Below, piece by piece: positions 9,972-19,975 of a stretch of DNA of 64,000 nt. The stretch's first letter is position 1. The number at the start of each line of letters is the position of its first letter. Below the pieces are notes generated by a model. It ran no database searches, had not been told where the DNA came from, and worked only from the letters and a program-made list of their open reading frames with translations. The translations under genes were made by a program, and so were the position numbers. This stretch comes from Arthrobacter sp. NIO-1057 (lineage in GTDB: Bacteria > Actinomycetota > Actinomycetes > Actinomycetales > Micrococcaceae): NCBI RefSeq assembly GCF_900094805.1, contig NZ_FMAT01000001.1, positions 744,001 through 808,000 on the forward strand. Reading direction: 5' to 3'.

Positions 9972-12842
9972 CTAAAGGATTTCAGCCAAGAACTTTCCTG
10001 TGTGTGATTCGCTGACCTTAGCCACCTTTTCAGGGGTTCCGGTTGCCAGAATCGTGCCACCACCGGAGCCACCTTCAGGACCAAGATCAATTACCCAGTC
10101 TGCGGACTTGATGACATCGAGGTTGTGCTCGATGGTCAGGACAGTATTGCCCTTGTCCACCAGGCCTTGAAGTACCTTCAGTAGCTTTCGAATATCTTCG
10201 AAGTGCAAACCGGTGGTTGGTTCGTCCAGAACGTAGATAGAACGACCGTTTGAACGCTTCTGAAGTTCGGCTGCTAGTTTCACTCGCTGCGCTTCACCGC
10301 CAGAGAGCGTGGTCGCTGGCTGCCCCAGTCGAACATAGCCCAATCCGACATCGACCAAGGTCCGCAGATGACGGGCGATAGGCGTGAACGCACTGAAAAA
10401 TTCCGCACCTTCGGCGATAGGCATATCCAGCACGTCTGCGATGTTTTTGCCCTTATAAAGCACCTGCAAAGTTTCTCGGTTATAACGCGCACCATGGCAA
10501 ACTTCGCATGGCACATAAACATCCGGCAGGAAGTTCATCTCGATTTTGAGGGTTCCATCGCCCGAGCATGCTTCGCAGCGTCCACCCTTGACGTTGAAGG
10601 AGAACCTACCTGGCTGATAGCCACGCAGCTTCGCCTCGTTGGTCTCCGCGAAAAGCTTACGAATGTGGTCAAAAACGCCGGTGTACGTTGCAGGGTTTGA
10701 TCTTGGCGTGCGACCGATCGGTGACTGATCGACATGGACAACCTTGTCGAGATGTTCCAAGCCGAGAACGCGCGTGTGCCGTCCCGGCACTTGCTTGGCA
10801 CCGTTGAGCTTGTTGGCCAGCACCTTGTACAAAATGTCGTTAACCAAGGTGGATTTGCCAGAACCGGATACACCGGTGACCGCGGTGAGCAAGCCTAGCG
10901 GGAACTCCACAGAAACATCCTGCAGGTTGTTTTCGCTAGCACCTACAACCTTGAGCTTGCGATCCTTGTCAACCTTGCGGCGCTTGGCCGGAACGTCAAT
11001 CTTCTTTCGCCCCGATAGGTAATCGCCGGTTAACGACTGAGTATTGGCTTTCAGCCCTTCCACAGAGCCTGAATGGACCACTTCACCGCCGTGCTCACCG
11101 GCACCTGGTCCAATGTCCACGATCCAGTCAGCTTCGGCGATCGTATCTTCGTCGTGTTCCACCACGATGAGAGTGTTGCCTAAGGAGCGTAGGTGCAACA
11201 AGGTATCAATCAGGCGGCGATTGTCGCGCTGATGCAAACCGATCGATGGTTCGTCAAGCACATACAGCACCCCAACGAGACCGGAACCAATCTGTGTCGC
11301 CAAGCGAATTCGCTGGGCCTCACCACCAGAAAGAGTTCCGGCGGCACGCTCTAGGGTCAGGTATTCCAAGCCCACGTCCAGTAGGAACTTCATGCGAGCG
11401 TCAATTTCCTTTAGAACCTGAGCGGCGATTTTTGCCTCACGGGCCGAAAGCTCGATGGTCGATAGGAAGTTCGCTGCACTACGCAAATCCATCGCCGAAA
11501 CCTCAGCAATGGAACGCCCACCGACTAGCACCGAGAGTGAAGCCGGGTTCAGACGGGCTCCCCCACAAGTTGGGCAAGGAATCTGACGCATGTACTGCTC
11601 GTAACGGTCGCGTGCATGATCAGATTCTGTTTCTTCATGCTTGCGGTGCACATAAGAGATGACACCTTCAAAACCTGTCGAGTACTTACGCTCACGTCCG
11701 AAGCGGTTCTTGTACTGGACTACAACCTTGTGGTCCTTACCGTTAAGGATTGCTTCGCGAGCCTTGGCCGGCAGATCTTTCCATTGCGTGTTCAACGTAA
11801 AGCCAAGCTCGTTGCCCAGGCCTTCGATCAGGCGGTTCCAGTACTCAGTAGTTGCCTTGCCCAAAGACCATGGAGCGATGGCCCCATCAGCTAGGGTAAC
11901 TTCCGGATCAGGGACGATGAGGTGCTCATCAACTTCCAGCTTGGTACCAATACCCGAGCATGCGGAGCAGGCACCAAATGGATTATTGAAGGAGAAGGTA
12001 CGTGGTTCGATTTCGTCGATGGCTAGCGGATGCTCATTCGGGCAAGCCAGGTTCTCTGAGAACGCACGAACTCGCTGAGGGTCCGACGCCTCAAGATCAA
12101 CAAAGTCTGCCAACACACGGCCGTCAGCGATCCCCAGTGCGGTTTCAATCGAATCGGTCAAACGCTGACGCGCATCCTCCTTGATGGCCAGTCGGTCTAC
12201 CACTACTTCGATGGTGTGCTTGACCTGTTTAGCCAACTTTGGAGGGTCGGTGAGCTGAATCGTCTCGCCGTCAACGCGAGCACGCGCAAAGCCCTTTGAG
12301 GAGAGCTCGGCGAAGAGGTCGACGAACTCGCCTTTACGAGCGCGAACCACTGGTGCAAGGATCTGGAAGCGCGTCTTCTCTGGCAGCTCCATGAGCTGAT
12401 CCACGATCTGCTGCGGTGTCTGTTTAGAGATTGGTTCATGACAGATTGGGCAATGTGGGCGGCCGACTCGTGCCCACAGAAGGCGCATGTAATCGTAGAC
12501 TTCCGTGATGGTGCCGACGGTAGATCTAGGGTTGCGACTCGTGGATTTCTGGTCGATCGACACTGCTGGCGACAGGCCTTCAATGAAGTCAACGTCTGGC
12601 TTATCCACTTGTCCGAGGAACATTCGGGCGTAGGCAGAAAGGGATTCGACATAGCGTCGCTGGCCTTCAGCGAAGATCGTGTCGAAAGCCAGTGAAGATT
12701 TTCCGGATCCGGAGAGTCCGGTGAATACGATCATCGCATCTCGCGGCAGATCGATGTCTACATTTTTCAGGTTGTGCTCACGCGCGCCCTTAACGACCAG
12801 TCGTGTGAGATCTGTTTTCTTGCTCTCTGCAGTAATAGCCAC
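9972..12842 (-). CDS. uvrA: Excinuclease ABC subunit A
   Basis: The damage-sensing ATPase of nucleotide excision repair, which loads UvrB. The product of 956 residues is the usual length. The two ABC ATPase modules have Walker A motifs [14 protein letters not shown] (near residue 40) and [13 protein letters not shown] (near residue 655), and each has an LSGGEAQR signature. Zinc-binding cysteine clusters are seen in [23 protein letters not shown] and [10 protein letters not shown] LexA-like box lies 26 bases before the start, which fits SOS induction. It leads the run toward uvrC. Confidence 0.98.
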   Translation of the reverse strand: MAITAESKKTDLTRLVVKGAREHNLKNVDIDLPRDAMIVFTGLSGSGKSSLAFDTIFAEGQRRYVESLSAYARMFLGQVDKPDVDFIEGLSPAVSIDQKSTSRNPRSTVGTITEVYDYMRLLWARVGRPHCPICHEPISKQTPQQIVDQLMELPEKTRFQILAPVVRARKGEFVDLFAELSSKGFARARVDGETIQLTDPPKLAKQVKHTIEVVVDRLAIKEDARQRLTDSIETALGIADGRVLADFVDLEASDPQRVRAFSENLACPNEHPLAIDEIEPRTFSFNNPFGACSACSGIGTKLEVDEHLIVPDPEVTLADGAIAPWSLGKATTEYWNRLIEGLGNELGFTLNTQWKDLPAKAREAILNGKDHKVVVQYKNRFGRERKYSTGFEGVISYVHRKHEETESDHARDRYEQYMRQIPCPTCGGARLNPASLSVLVGGRSIAEVSAMDLRSAANFLSTIELSAREAKIAAQVLKEIDARMKFLLDVGLEYLTLERAAGTLSGGEAQRIRLATQIGSGLVGVLYVLDEPSIGLHQRDNRRLIDTLLHLRSLGNTLIVVEHDEDTIAEADWIVDIGPGAGEHGGEVVHSGSVEGLKANTQSLTGDYLSGRKKIDVPAKRRKVDKDRKLKVVGASENNLQDVSVEFPLGLLTAVTGVSGSGKSTLVNDILYKVLANKLNGAKQVPGRHTRVLGLEHLDKVVHVDQSPIGRTPRSNPATYTGVFDHIRKLFAETNEAKLRGYQPGRFSFNVKGGRCEACSGDGTLKIEMNFLPDVYVPCEVCHGARYNRETLQVLYKGKNIADVLDMPIAEGAEFFSAFTPIARHLRTLVDVGLGYVRLGQPATTLSGGEAQRVKLAAELQKRSNGRSIYVLDEPTTGLHFEDIRKLLKVLQGLVDKGNTVLTIEHNLDVIKSADWVIDLGPEGGSGGGTILATGTPEKVAKVSESHTGKFLAEIL

Positions 12843-12867
12843 GAAGCCATACTAATCGAGAACTGCT

Positions 12868-12883
12868 TCGAATAAGTGTACGA
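12868..12883. promoter_or_regulatory. Candidate SOS (LexA) box upstream of uvrA
   Basis: The sequence TCGAATAAGTGTACGA matches the actinobacterial LexA consensus TCGAAC-N4-GTTCGA at 10 of the 12 fixed positions. It ends 26 bases before the uvrA start codon. uvrA is a known SOS gene in many bacteria, which supports the reading; the two mismatches weaken it. Confidence 0.5.
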
Positions 12884-12952
12884 ATGGTCCTATCTCACAG
12901 AAATTTTTCCCTAGGCTGATTTACCGTCTCGGCGAGCGCTGTTCTGGCGCTC

Positions 12953-14512
12953 CTATTGCGAAGCACCTGACAGGCGGTATGCCACCATTCCCTCAACCTG
13001 GCTTAGGACAACGACATCTTCATGTGTAAATCCTGCCCTTCTAAATTCCTCCACGTTCGGGACGGCATCCGTAGGTTTCCACGAACCTCTTTTGCAAACC
13101 GTCTGAGCATCAGTGAAATAGCTGTCCCTTGATGCTTTGTGCGTTCCTGGGGTTTTGGTGCCTAGAGTCGCGGAGTAAATATAGTAAGAATCGCGCTCCA
13201 CCGTACACAGGGCGTTTGCTCCAACTGCTTTTTCTAACGGGGTGATCGAACCATCCGAGTTGTTTACGATTTGCTCGCCCTCATCCAATGGAAGGATGGA
13301 CGTTGCCGTATTCTGCATTGGAGTACCGGCACCTTCATTTGTTTTGAAATGCTCTAAGGGATCGCTGAGTCTGTACTCCCATTTTCTCTTACCGGTTTTA
13401 CTGTCGATTCCTACGGCCTTCCAGGTAAGATCATCCGTTTTCGTACGGTAATGATCTTTGCGCGTGGTGGTTAGCGTTTGCTTTCCACCGTCGTAGTAGC
13501 AGAGCACAACTGTGTCGCCGGTGGCGCTGATTTTCCAAGGCATTACTGAGCCACAGGATGTTGCCACACCGTTTTGTTGCCAAAGGGTGCGTCCGGTCTT
13601 CGCATCCAATGCAACAAATTTCGACAAGTCTTCAGCACGATAGACGGCTTTCTTGTTGTCGGTATCAAAAAAATCGTATTTGGCATGCGAGCCATACCCG
13701 AGAAGTATGTCTTCATTGTCTTCTACGGTGTCCCACTTCCATCTGCGAGTGGTTGAAAAACCCTTGGCAAATACTTGCTCGTAGGGTCGTTTCCAAACGG
13801 TCTGGGCGTCTTTGGAATAGCTCAACATTTCTCGATCGGAGTCATCCCAGTATGCGATGAGCCCTTCCCCCAGCCAGCTTCCGCCCTGTTGGAGGCCGTA
13901 TTCGGTTTGGTTTGTCGTTTTCTCAGTCCACCGCTTTTTGGACCAATCAAATTTCAAATATTGGTATTCGGAGAATTTCTCCTTACGGGCTTTTGCACCT
14001 TCTGTACAGAAGGTCTTGCCGCAGATATAGGGACGCTCACCCCAGTAGCCAAAATTCTCCTTGGACGCATACTGTTTCCCATTGCAGACGTCAGCAATTT
14101 TCAGCTGGCCGTAGGTCCCAGTCTTCGTGCCCAAATAGGCCACATAATTTTTACCCTCGTGCTCAACTATTTTGATGTCCGGTGCGATGCCCCTGAAATC
14201 TGAGGCTCCCAACGCTTCGTCTTTCCAAAGTTGTTTACCGTTTTTCATATTCCGAGCGATGACTTCCATCTGTGGACCTTGCCGCCGATAAGCAATGGCC
14301 ACATCACCGGATACCTGAACATCTGAGACGAGCACTTCATCGCTTTTCCACGCGATTTTGGCGGGCACATCTCCACGTTCTTCCGAAACCTTAGGTGCTG
14401 GTTCTGCCGTAGGAGACGTGCACCCAGTAAGCCCATGTCCGAGAATCAGTGCGGCCACAACTATGACGGTGACACCCACGGAGCGTAGGTGAGCATTTCT
14501 GTTGGAGCTCAC
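12953..14512 (-). CDS. Exported lipoprotein with PQQ-like beta-propeller repeats
   Basis: The predicted surface lipoprotein has 519 residues. A basic N-terminus and hydrophobic stretch (about 11-28) end in the lipobox LTGC with Cys31. The rest has recurring repeats typical of PQQ-like quinoprotein propellers, with tryptophan anchors in GKQLWKDEALG, GRTLWQQNG and GKRKWEYRLS. There is no sign of an enzyme active site, so binding or scaffolding is the likely role. I choose the GTG at 14512, with AGGA seven bases upstream; the longer frame would bury the signal peptide. GC is low (45 percent in a hand-counted 120 bases). It follows a GntR-type regulator gene on the same strand. Confidence 0.8.
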   Translation of the reverse strand: MSSNRNAHLRSVGVTVIVVAALILGHGLTGCTSPTAEPAPKVSEERGDVPAKIAWKSDEVLVSDVQVSGDVAIAYRRQGPQMEVIARNMKNGKQLWKDEALGASDFRGIAPDIKIVEHEGKNYVAYLGTKTGTYGQLKIADVCNGKQYASKENFGYWGERPYICGKTFCTEGAKARKEKFSEYQYLKFDWSKKRWTEKTTNQTEYGLQQGGSWLGEGLIAYWDDSDREMLSYSKDAQTVWKRPYEQVFAKGFSTTRRWKWDTVEDNEDILLGYGSHAKYDFFDTDNKKAVYRAEDLSKFVALDAKTGRTLWQQNGVATSCGSVMPWKISATGDTVVLCYYDGGKQTLTTTRKDHYRTKTDDLTWKAVGIDSKTGKRKWEYRLSDPLEHFKTNEGAGTPMQNTATSILPLDEGEQIVNNSDGSITPLEKAVGANALCTVERDSYYIYSATLGTKTPGTHKASRDSYFTDAQTVCKRGSWKPTDAVPNVEEFRRAGFTHEDVVVLSQVEGMVAYRLSGASQ

Positions 14513-14634
14513 GGTGTTTTCCTGCCCTCGGGAACTTTGGCTAGTTCCAGAGTGTAGACCCGAGCCCAAACACCGCCCGAAGGTTTTCCACAGTCTTCTA
14601 CTTCTTGACCACGGAACTCACTTCAGGGGGCTAT

Positions 14635-15012
14635 CTAGCGAGGCAGTGAGCTAAATGCGGCGCGTAGATATTTCACTGCCGTCGCTTCGTCTACAGACCA
14701 CATCTGAGCAATGCGGGCCAAATCTGCCGCGGCATCACTAACTTCTTGTTCGGCCCGGTTCTCTGCTGCTTGTACAACGGTTCCGTGACGCCCTCGTGTT
14801 ACTACGGCGCCTTGCAGTTCAAGTTCTTTATAAACCTTGGCCACCGTGTTAACGGCAAGGTTCAACGATCCTGATAGTGCACGTACGGAAGGAAGTTTTG
14901 TGCCTGGTGCCAATTTTCCTTTAGCTATGGCCGAAAGGATCTGTTCGCGGACTTGCTGGTACGGCGCCACAGCGGATTTCGGATCAATTTTGATGAATCC
15001 CAATTCACTCAT
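14635..15012 (-). CDS. GntR-family regulator, YtrA type
   Basis: A short transcription regulator of 125 residues. A GntR winged helix fills about residues 8-78 (PYQQVREQILSAIAKGKLAP, LPSVRALSGSLNLAVNTVAK, GAVVTRGRHGTVV). Only a short helical tail follows, as in the YtrA subfamily. I prefer the ATG at 15012, which has GGAG six bases upstream, over the ATG four codons earlier. YtrA regulators usually sit beside ABC-transporter genes. None is here; the PQQ-repeat lipoprotein gene lies 122 bases downstream and an MBL hydrolase is divergent. Confidence 0.85.
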   Translation of the reverse strand: MSELGFIKIDPKSAVAPYQQVREQILSAIAKGKLAPGTKLPSVRALSGSLNLAVNTVAKVYKELELQGAVVTRGRHGTVVQAAENRAEQEVSDAAADLARIAQMWSVDEATAVKYLRAAFSSLPR

Positions 15013-15096
15013 GCTCTGCTCCATTCTTTAGGACTCTGGCTTCCTCTGTCCCCGAGCCTATCGCGTTGAACATATTTTCCGTCGTAGTGTGTTGGT

Positions 15097-15750
15097 ATGA
15101 ACGAACTATTGCTGGACGATGTAACCATCCGCTGGATTTCAGTTTCCGATATGGCGAACAACGTCTATCTCATTACCAACCGACACTCGGGCGAGCAATT
15201 GCTGATCGATGCCGCAGATGATGCGCCAGCTATCGCTGAGCTGATCAGCGAAGCAAAGAATGATGCAGACAATCCACGAATCGTCGGCATCGCAACCACC
15301 CACCAGCATTGGGATCATGTGCGTGCGCTGGCCGAGATCGTCGAACAGCACCCGGTGACAACCTATGCTGGTGCTGACGATATGGCAGGTATCGCTGAAG
15401 AATCAGGCGTCCAAATTTCCAACGGACTCAACCATGGGGACCAACTCAAACTGGGCGAGGTGATTATCGAAGCCATCCATCTGCGCGGGCACACTCCGGG
15501 CTCAATCGGATATGCGTTAGTAGACTCTTCCGGCCAGCCAGTCATCTTCAGCGGCGACAGTCTATTCCCTGGCGGTGTAGGAAATACGTGGAAGGATCCA
15601 CAGCGTTTCCTCTCGCTGATCACCGACGTATCCGAACGAATTTTCGACCGTTTCCCAGATGAAACCAAAGTCCTACCGGGACATGGCGATGCGACCACTT
15701 TAGGAACCGAACGTCCGCACCTGGATGAATGGCGTGAGCGCGGCTGGTAG
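15097..15750 (+). CDS. Metallo-beta-lactamase-fold hydrolase
   Basis: The zinc hydrolase has 217 residues. The metal motif HxHxDH appears as THQHWDHVRAL near residue 70, with HLRGHTPGSIGY, SGDSLFPGG and LPGHGDATTLGTE supplying the later ligands. The small size and GDSLFPGG motif resemble glyoxalase II-like or persulfide-dioxygenase-like members, but the substrate cannot be named. It is transcribed away from the GntR regulator gene with an 84-base gap, and is followed by a strong hairpin. Confidence 0.85.
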   Translation: MNELLLDDVTIRWISVSDMANNVYLITNRHSGEQLLIDAADDAPAIAELISEAKNDADNPRIVGIATTHQHWDHVRALAEIVEQHPVTTYAGADDMAGIAEESGVQISNGLNHGDQLKLGEVIIEAIHLRGHTPGSIGYALVDSSGQPVIFSGDSLFPGGVGNTWKDPQRFLSLITDVSERIFDRFPDETKVLPGHGDATTLGTERPHLDEWRERGW

Positions 15751-15763
15751 GCAAACGCATGGT

Positions 15764-15792
15764 GATGCCCACCGAACGTGTCGGTGGGCATC
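15764..15792. terminator. Hairpin between convergent MBL gene and tam
   Basis: A perfect 12-base stem (GATGCCCACCGA / TCGGTGGGCATC) with a 5-base loop lies between two convergent genes. It has no T-run on either side, so a bidirectional terminator is inferred from its position and stability. Confidence 0.6.
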
Positions 15793-15836
15793 GCTGTGAA
15801 AGTTGGTCGATGATTCTCAATTCGCCGAGCCTGTGA

Positions 15837-16631
15837 TTATTGGGCTAGTTTGTGGCCAATCATGAAAATTCTGCGGAACGGGAAGTTCGTCAGCTTCGTC
15901 CCATCAGGTGCTTGGAACGACGGGTAGTGTTTGGAAACCGCAGTGCGATAGTCATCTTCGAATTCCAGATAGTCCTCCGCGTTTAAGGCAGCTTTGACCG
16001 GCAATAAAGCGGTACCACGAACCCAGTCCAGGATCGGATCCTCACCCAACAAAAGTTGTTGGAAGGTGCTCTCCCAGACGTTGGCTTGGAATCCGGCATC
16101 AAGTAAGAGTCGTTGATATTCATCTGGCTGGCCGACGACGTTTCCGTGGCGCAGCACCCCTCCAAGCCTGCCAACCCACTTGGGACTCTCAGCAACCTCC
16201 CGCATCTGCACATGTGAAGGCGAATCAAAATTACCTGGCACTTGGATCGCGACATAGGATCCAGTTTTCATCGCACGCAGCCACGTCGCTAGCAGCTCTC
16301 GGTGCTCCGGCAACCATTGCAACATCGCATTCGAGATGAGTAGATCAAGGCCAGGTTCGGGTTGCCACGTCGTGGCATCCGCTATCCCGAATTGCAGATT
16401 CGGCTCATGCTCACTAGATGAAGCTCTGTCGATCATCTCTTGGGAAGAATCCAGCCCCACCACCTGTGCAGCGGGCCACCGTCGGGCCAAAAGCCGGGTC
16501 ATGTTTCCGGGGCCACATCCCAAATCCACAACATTTTTCGGATCAAGATCAACTAATTGTCCGAGCAGGTCTTTGTAGGGGCGACCCCGATAGTCGGCGA
16601 ATTCCGTGTACTTTGTTGGATCCCATTTCAT
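15837..16631 (-). CDS. tam: Trans-aconitate 2-methyltransferase
   Basis: Probably methylates trans-aconitate, which inhibits the citric-acid cycle, using S-adenosylmethionine. The product has 264 residues. The N-terminus is the family-typical MKWDPTKYTEFADYRGRPY. The SAM-binding motif I is VVDLGCGPGNMTRLL, with VGLDSSQEMIDRA and LLISNAMLQWLPEH following. The length and the start match Tam closely. It is divergent from the helicase gene with a 77-base gap. Confidence 0.9.
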   Translation of the reverse strand: MKWDPTKYTEFADYRGRPYKDLLGQLVDLDPKNVVDLGCGPGNMTRLLARRWPAAQVVGLDSSQEMIDRASSSEHEPNLQFGIADATTWQPEPGLDLLISNAMLQWLPEHRELLATWLRAMKTGSYVAIQVPGNFDSPSHVQMREVAESPKWVGRLGGVLRHGNVVGQPDEYQRLLLDAGFQANVWESTFQQLLLGEDPILDWVRGTALLPVKAALNAEDYLEFEDDYRTAVSKHYPSFQAPDGTKLTNFPFRRIFMIGHKLAQ

Positions 16632-16708
16632 GCCCTTAGCCTAATCCTTCGAACTTGGCTCACTTCGAGCACACAGTCATACTTCTCAACCGATAGGCTA
16701 GTAACATC

Positions 16709-19240
16709 ATGTTGCTCACCGAATATTTGCCAGCAGACAGCAAAAACGTATCCGACGACGAAATCTATGAGGCTTTCGGCCAATGGGTCACCTCCCGTGG
16801 CATCACGCTTTACCCGGCACAGGATGAAGCCTCGATGGCGCTGGCTGGTGGCAACAACGTCATCCTTGCCACGCCCACTGGTTCTGGCAAGTCCATGGTC
16901 GCCATCGCTGCCCACTTCTATGCGATGGCTCGCGACCAGATCAGCTTCTACACGGCCCCCATCAAGGCCCTAGTTTCTGAGAAGTTCTTTGACTTGTGCA
17001 AGATCTTCGGTGCGGAAAACGTTGGCATGGTGACCGGCGACTCGTCGGTCAACGCGGATGCACCAATTATCTGTTGCACCGCGGAGATCCTGGCCAACAT
17101 CGCCCTACGCGAAGGTTCCAAAGCCGACGTTGGCTGCGTGATCATGGATGAGTTCCACTTTTATGCGGATCCGCAACGTGGTTGGGCCTGGCAGGTACCG
17201 CTCATTGAGCTTCCTCAAGCACAGTTCCTGCTTATGAGCGCAACCCTAGGGGACGTAACCCGCTTCGAGAAAGAACTCGAAGAACGAACTGGCACTCCAA
17301 CGGTGACCGTGGCACATACCGAGCGTCCGATCCCCCTGCATTTCTACTACTCCATGGAACCCGTGCAAGAAGCCGTGGAAGAGCTGATCAAGACCAAACA
17401 GGTCCCCATCTACATCGTTCATTTCTCCCAGCTCGACGCGATCGACCGAGCCACCGGGTTGATGAGTATCAATGTCGCCACCCGTGAAGAGAAGGAAAAG
17501 ATCTCTGAAATGATCGGCGGCTTCCGATTTGCTGCCGGCTTCGGTAAAACACTGAATCGATTGGTGCGACATGGCATTGGTATCCACCATGCCGGCATGC
17601 TGCCAAAATATCGTCGCCTCGTTGAACAGCTCGCGCAGGCCGGGTTACTCAAGGTCATTTGCGGCACGGACACCTTGGGTGTTGGCATCAACGTTCCGAT
17701 CCGTACTGTCGTCATCACCGCGCTATCAAAGTTTGATGGCACGCGTACACGTATCGTCAACGCCCGCGAATTCCACCAGATTGCTGGCCGCGCTGGACGA
17801 GCCGGATTTGATACTGCCGGAACCGTGTTGGTCCAAGCACCGGAACATGCCATTGAGAATCACAAGGCAATGGAAAAGGCCCTCAAAAAGCATGGTGAGG
17901 GTTCATCCAAACTTAAGCAGATCCCTAAGAAGAAGCCACCACAGAACTTTGTGACCTGGGGCGAAAAGACCTTCGAAAAGATTGTCGCCGCTCCCCCAGA
18001 AACGCTGAAGTCTTCCTTCCAGGTATCGCATTCTATGTTGCTTAACCTCTTGGAGCGCGAGGACAATGCGTTTGAGGCAGCCGTGCGCCTGCTAAGCGAA
18101 AATCACGAGACGCCCGCAGCGCAACGCAAGCTGAAGCTTCGGGCCATCGGTATCCTACGTGAACTAATTGCCACCGAGGTAGTGGTGCGTCGTGATGAAC
18201 CAGATGAATACGGTAATTACTACGAGTTGACGGTCCATCTTCAGCAGAACTTCGCGCTGAACCAGCCACTCTCGCCCTTCGCTTTGGCGGCGTTGGACTT
18301 GTTAGATCCCGACTCTGCCAGCTACGCCCTCGACGTGGTTTCTGTCATTGAAGCCACCTTGGAAAAACCTCGCCAGGTGCTCTCCGGCCAGGAGAAAAAG
18401 GCGCGAGGCGAAGCCATCGCTGCCATGAAGGCCGAAGGTATGGATTACAACGATCGCATGAACGCGCTCGATGAGATCACCTACCCGATGCCACTGGCAG
18501 AAAAACTGGAATCGGCTTTTGAGCAGTATCGTTCCGGTGCACCGTGGCTCGCCGATTTTGAGCTGCAGCCGAAGTCGATCGTGCGTGACATGTACGAACG
18601 CGCCATGGGCTTCTCGGACTTCGTCCAGTACTACCAGCTTGCCCGCTCAGAAGGCGTGCTGCTGCGTTACCTAACCGACGCCTACAAAGCCCTGCGCCAG
18701 ACTGTACCCCAGGACGCCCTGCGTGAGGATCTAGAAGACCTGATCGAATGGCTGGGTGAAATGATTCGCCAGATTGACTCCTCGCTTCTTGACGAGTGGG
18801 AAGAACTCTCGCGTGGTGAGCTGAGCGAAGAAACCGAAACTGCGCCACCACCGGCACCAGAAAAACTGACCAGCAATAAACGTGCCTTCCGAGTGATGGT
18901 TCGCAATGAGATGTTCCGTCGCGTCAAGCTCTTTGCTGACGAACAGGACCAGGCCCTCGGCGAACTCGACGAGCACAATGGCTTTGACGCCGATGCCTGG
19001 GCCGACGCGATGGACGGCTACTTCGATGAGCATGATGACATCGACGATGGTCCCACCGGTCGCAGCTCTCAACTGTTCATAGTCAATGAGCTACCTCACC
19101 GAGTATGGGAAGTACGCCAGATCTTTGCTGATCCTTCCGAACATCATGATTGGGGCATCAGCGCTACGATCTCCTTGGATGATTCCGATGAGGTCGGTGC
19201 GCCAGTCGTGACCGTGACTTCTGTGGGGCGTTTGGACTAG
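16709..19240 (+). CDS. Ski2-like DEAD/DEAH-box helicase with DUF3516
   Basis: The ATP-dependent superfamily 2 helicase has 843 residues. Motif I is ATPTGSGKSMVAIAA, motif Ia FYTAPIKALVSEKF, motif II DEFH (in MDEFHFYADPQRGW), motif III SAT, and motif VI QIAGRAGRAGFDTAG. The long C-terminal half, from about residue 400, fits the actinobacterial DUF3516 region. The DEFH box and domain order place it near Ski2-like RNA helicases, so an RNA processing or decay role is likely but unproven. A NUDIX gene begins 4 bases after its stop. Confidence 0.85.
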   Translation: MLLTEYLPADSKNVSDDEIYEAFGQWVTSRGITLYPAQDEASMALAGGNNVILATPTGSGKSMVAIAAHFYAMARDQISFYTAPIKALVSEKFFDLCKIFGAENVGMVTGDSSVNADAPIICCTAEILANIALREGSKADVGCVIMDEFHFYADPQRGWAWQVPLIELPQAQFLLMSATLGDVTRFEKELEERTGTPTVTVAHTERPIPLHFYYSMEPVQEAVEELIKTKQVPIYIVHFSQLDAIDRATGLMSINVATREEKEKISEMIGGFRFAAGFGKTLNRLVRHGIGIHHAGMLPKYRRLVEQLAQAGLLKVICGTDTLGVGINVPIRTVVITALSKFDGTRTRIVNAREFHQIAGRAGRAGFDTAGTVLVQAPEHAIENHKAMEKALKKHGEGSSKLKQIPKKKPPQNFVTWGEKTFEKIVAAPPETLKSSFQVSHSMLLNLLEREDNAFEAAVRLLSENHETPAAQRKLKLRAIGILRELIATEVVVRRDEPDEYGNYYELTVHLQQNFALNQPLSPFALAALDLLDPDSASYALDVVSVIEATLEKPRQVLSGQEKKARGEAIAAMKAEGMDYNDRMNALDEITYPMPLAEKLESAFEQYRSGAPWLADFELQPKSIVRDMYERAMGFSDFVQYYQLARSEGVLLRYLTDAYKALRQTVPQDALREDLEDLIEWLGEMIRQIDSSLLDEWEELSRGELSEETETAPPPAPEKLTSNKRAFRVMVRNEMFRRVKLFADEQDQALGELDEHNGFDADAWADAMDGYFDEHDDIDDGPTGRSSQLFIVNELPHRVWEVRQIFADPSEHHDWGISATISLDDSDEVGAPVVTVTSVGRLD

Positions 19241-19244
19241 TACG

Positions 19245-19658
19245 ATGCTCGCCATCAGCTACGTCGTTTTCGTCGACGGCGATAAAGTCTTGTTGCAACT
19301 GCGCGAAGGCACGGGTTTCATGGATGGGTACTGGAGTATCGCCGCTGCAGGACATGTCGAGCCAGATGAAGGCAGTATGGACGCTGCGCTTCGCGAGGCC
19401 CGCGAAGAATTAGGCGTAGAGCTCCGTACGGCCGATGTTCACTTATTCATTTCTGCGCTGCGTCAGGAACCTTTTATCGGTGCTCATGAAGTTGTTGATG
19501 ATTTTTATCTAACGACTTGTTGGTCCGGGACACCACAAATTATGGAACCGGATCGGACCTCCGATCTGCGCTGGTTCGATATTAGTCATCTTCCACAGAA
19601 CGTGGTTCCTCACGAACGGCCCGTGCTTTTGGAGTTACTTCAGGATCAGTCGCCCTAG
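19245..19658 (+). CDS. NUDIX hydrolase
   Basis: A small pyrophosphohydrolase of 137 residues. The NUDIX box is intact, from GHVEPDEG to REAREELGV, with the metal-binding glutamates in REAREE. The N-terminal strand AISYVVFVDGDKVLLQLREG is typical of the fold. The substrate is unknown; nucleoside diphosphate derivatives are usual. The start is 4 bases after the helicase stop, so the two are probably one transcript. A functional link between them is only a guess. Confidence 0.88.
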   Translation: MLAISYVVFVDGDKVLLQLREGTGFMDGYWSIAAAGHVEPDEGSMDAALREAREELGVELRTADVHLFISALRQEPFIGAHEVVDDFYLTTCWSGTPQIMEPDRTSDLRWFDISHLPQNVVPHERPVLLELLQDQSP

Positions 19659-19780
19659 CCCGCTGAGCCGCAAGAAACTCGCCGAATTACTAAGGTAACA
19701 ACACGCTGTGACCGATACCGCCCGCACTGACTGTCGAAAAATCGATAGCCATGTTGCGGGCATTGTCGTAAGGTATGGCC

Positions 19781-19975
19781 ATGAACGGATTCCAGCTGCG
19801 CCTGGTGGGTGCATGCATCTTACTGTTTGTATTGATCGGCCTGCTCAGCGGATGGTCGGCGCTCTTTGCAGCCGATGCTCTGCTCTCCACTTTGCTTCAG
19901 GCCGGGCTGCTTATCTTGGGACTGGCGCTGGTATATCAAGGCGAAAATTTAGGAGCAGCCCAGCGCAATAGCTAG
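19781..19975 (+). CDS. Small membrane protein, two predicted helices
   Basis: A short protein of 64 residues, read from the ATG at 19781, which has AAGG seven bases upstream; an ATG two codons earlier is also open. Two hydrophobic stretches (about 7-25 and 34-52) are joined by a short loop, with a polar tail. I recognise no family. Its stop codon touches the stop of the convergent phosphotransferase-like gene. Confidence 0.55.
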   Translation: MNGFQLRLVGACILLFVLIGLLSGWSALFAADALLSTLLQAGLLILGLALVYQGENLGAAQRNS

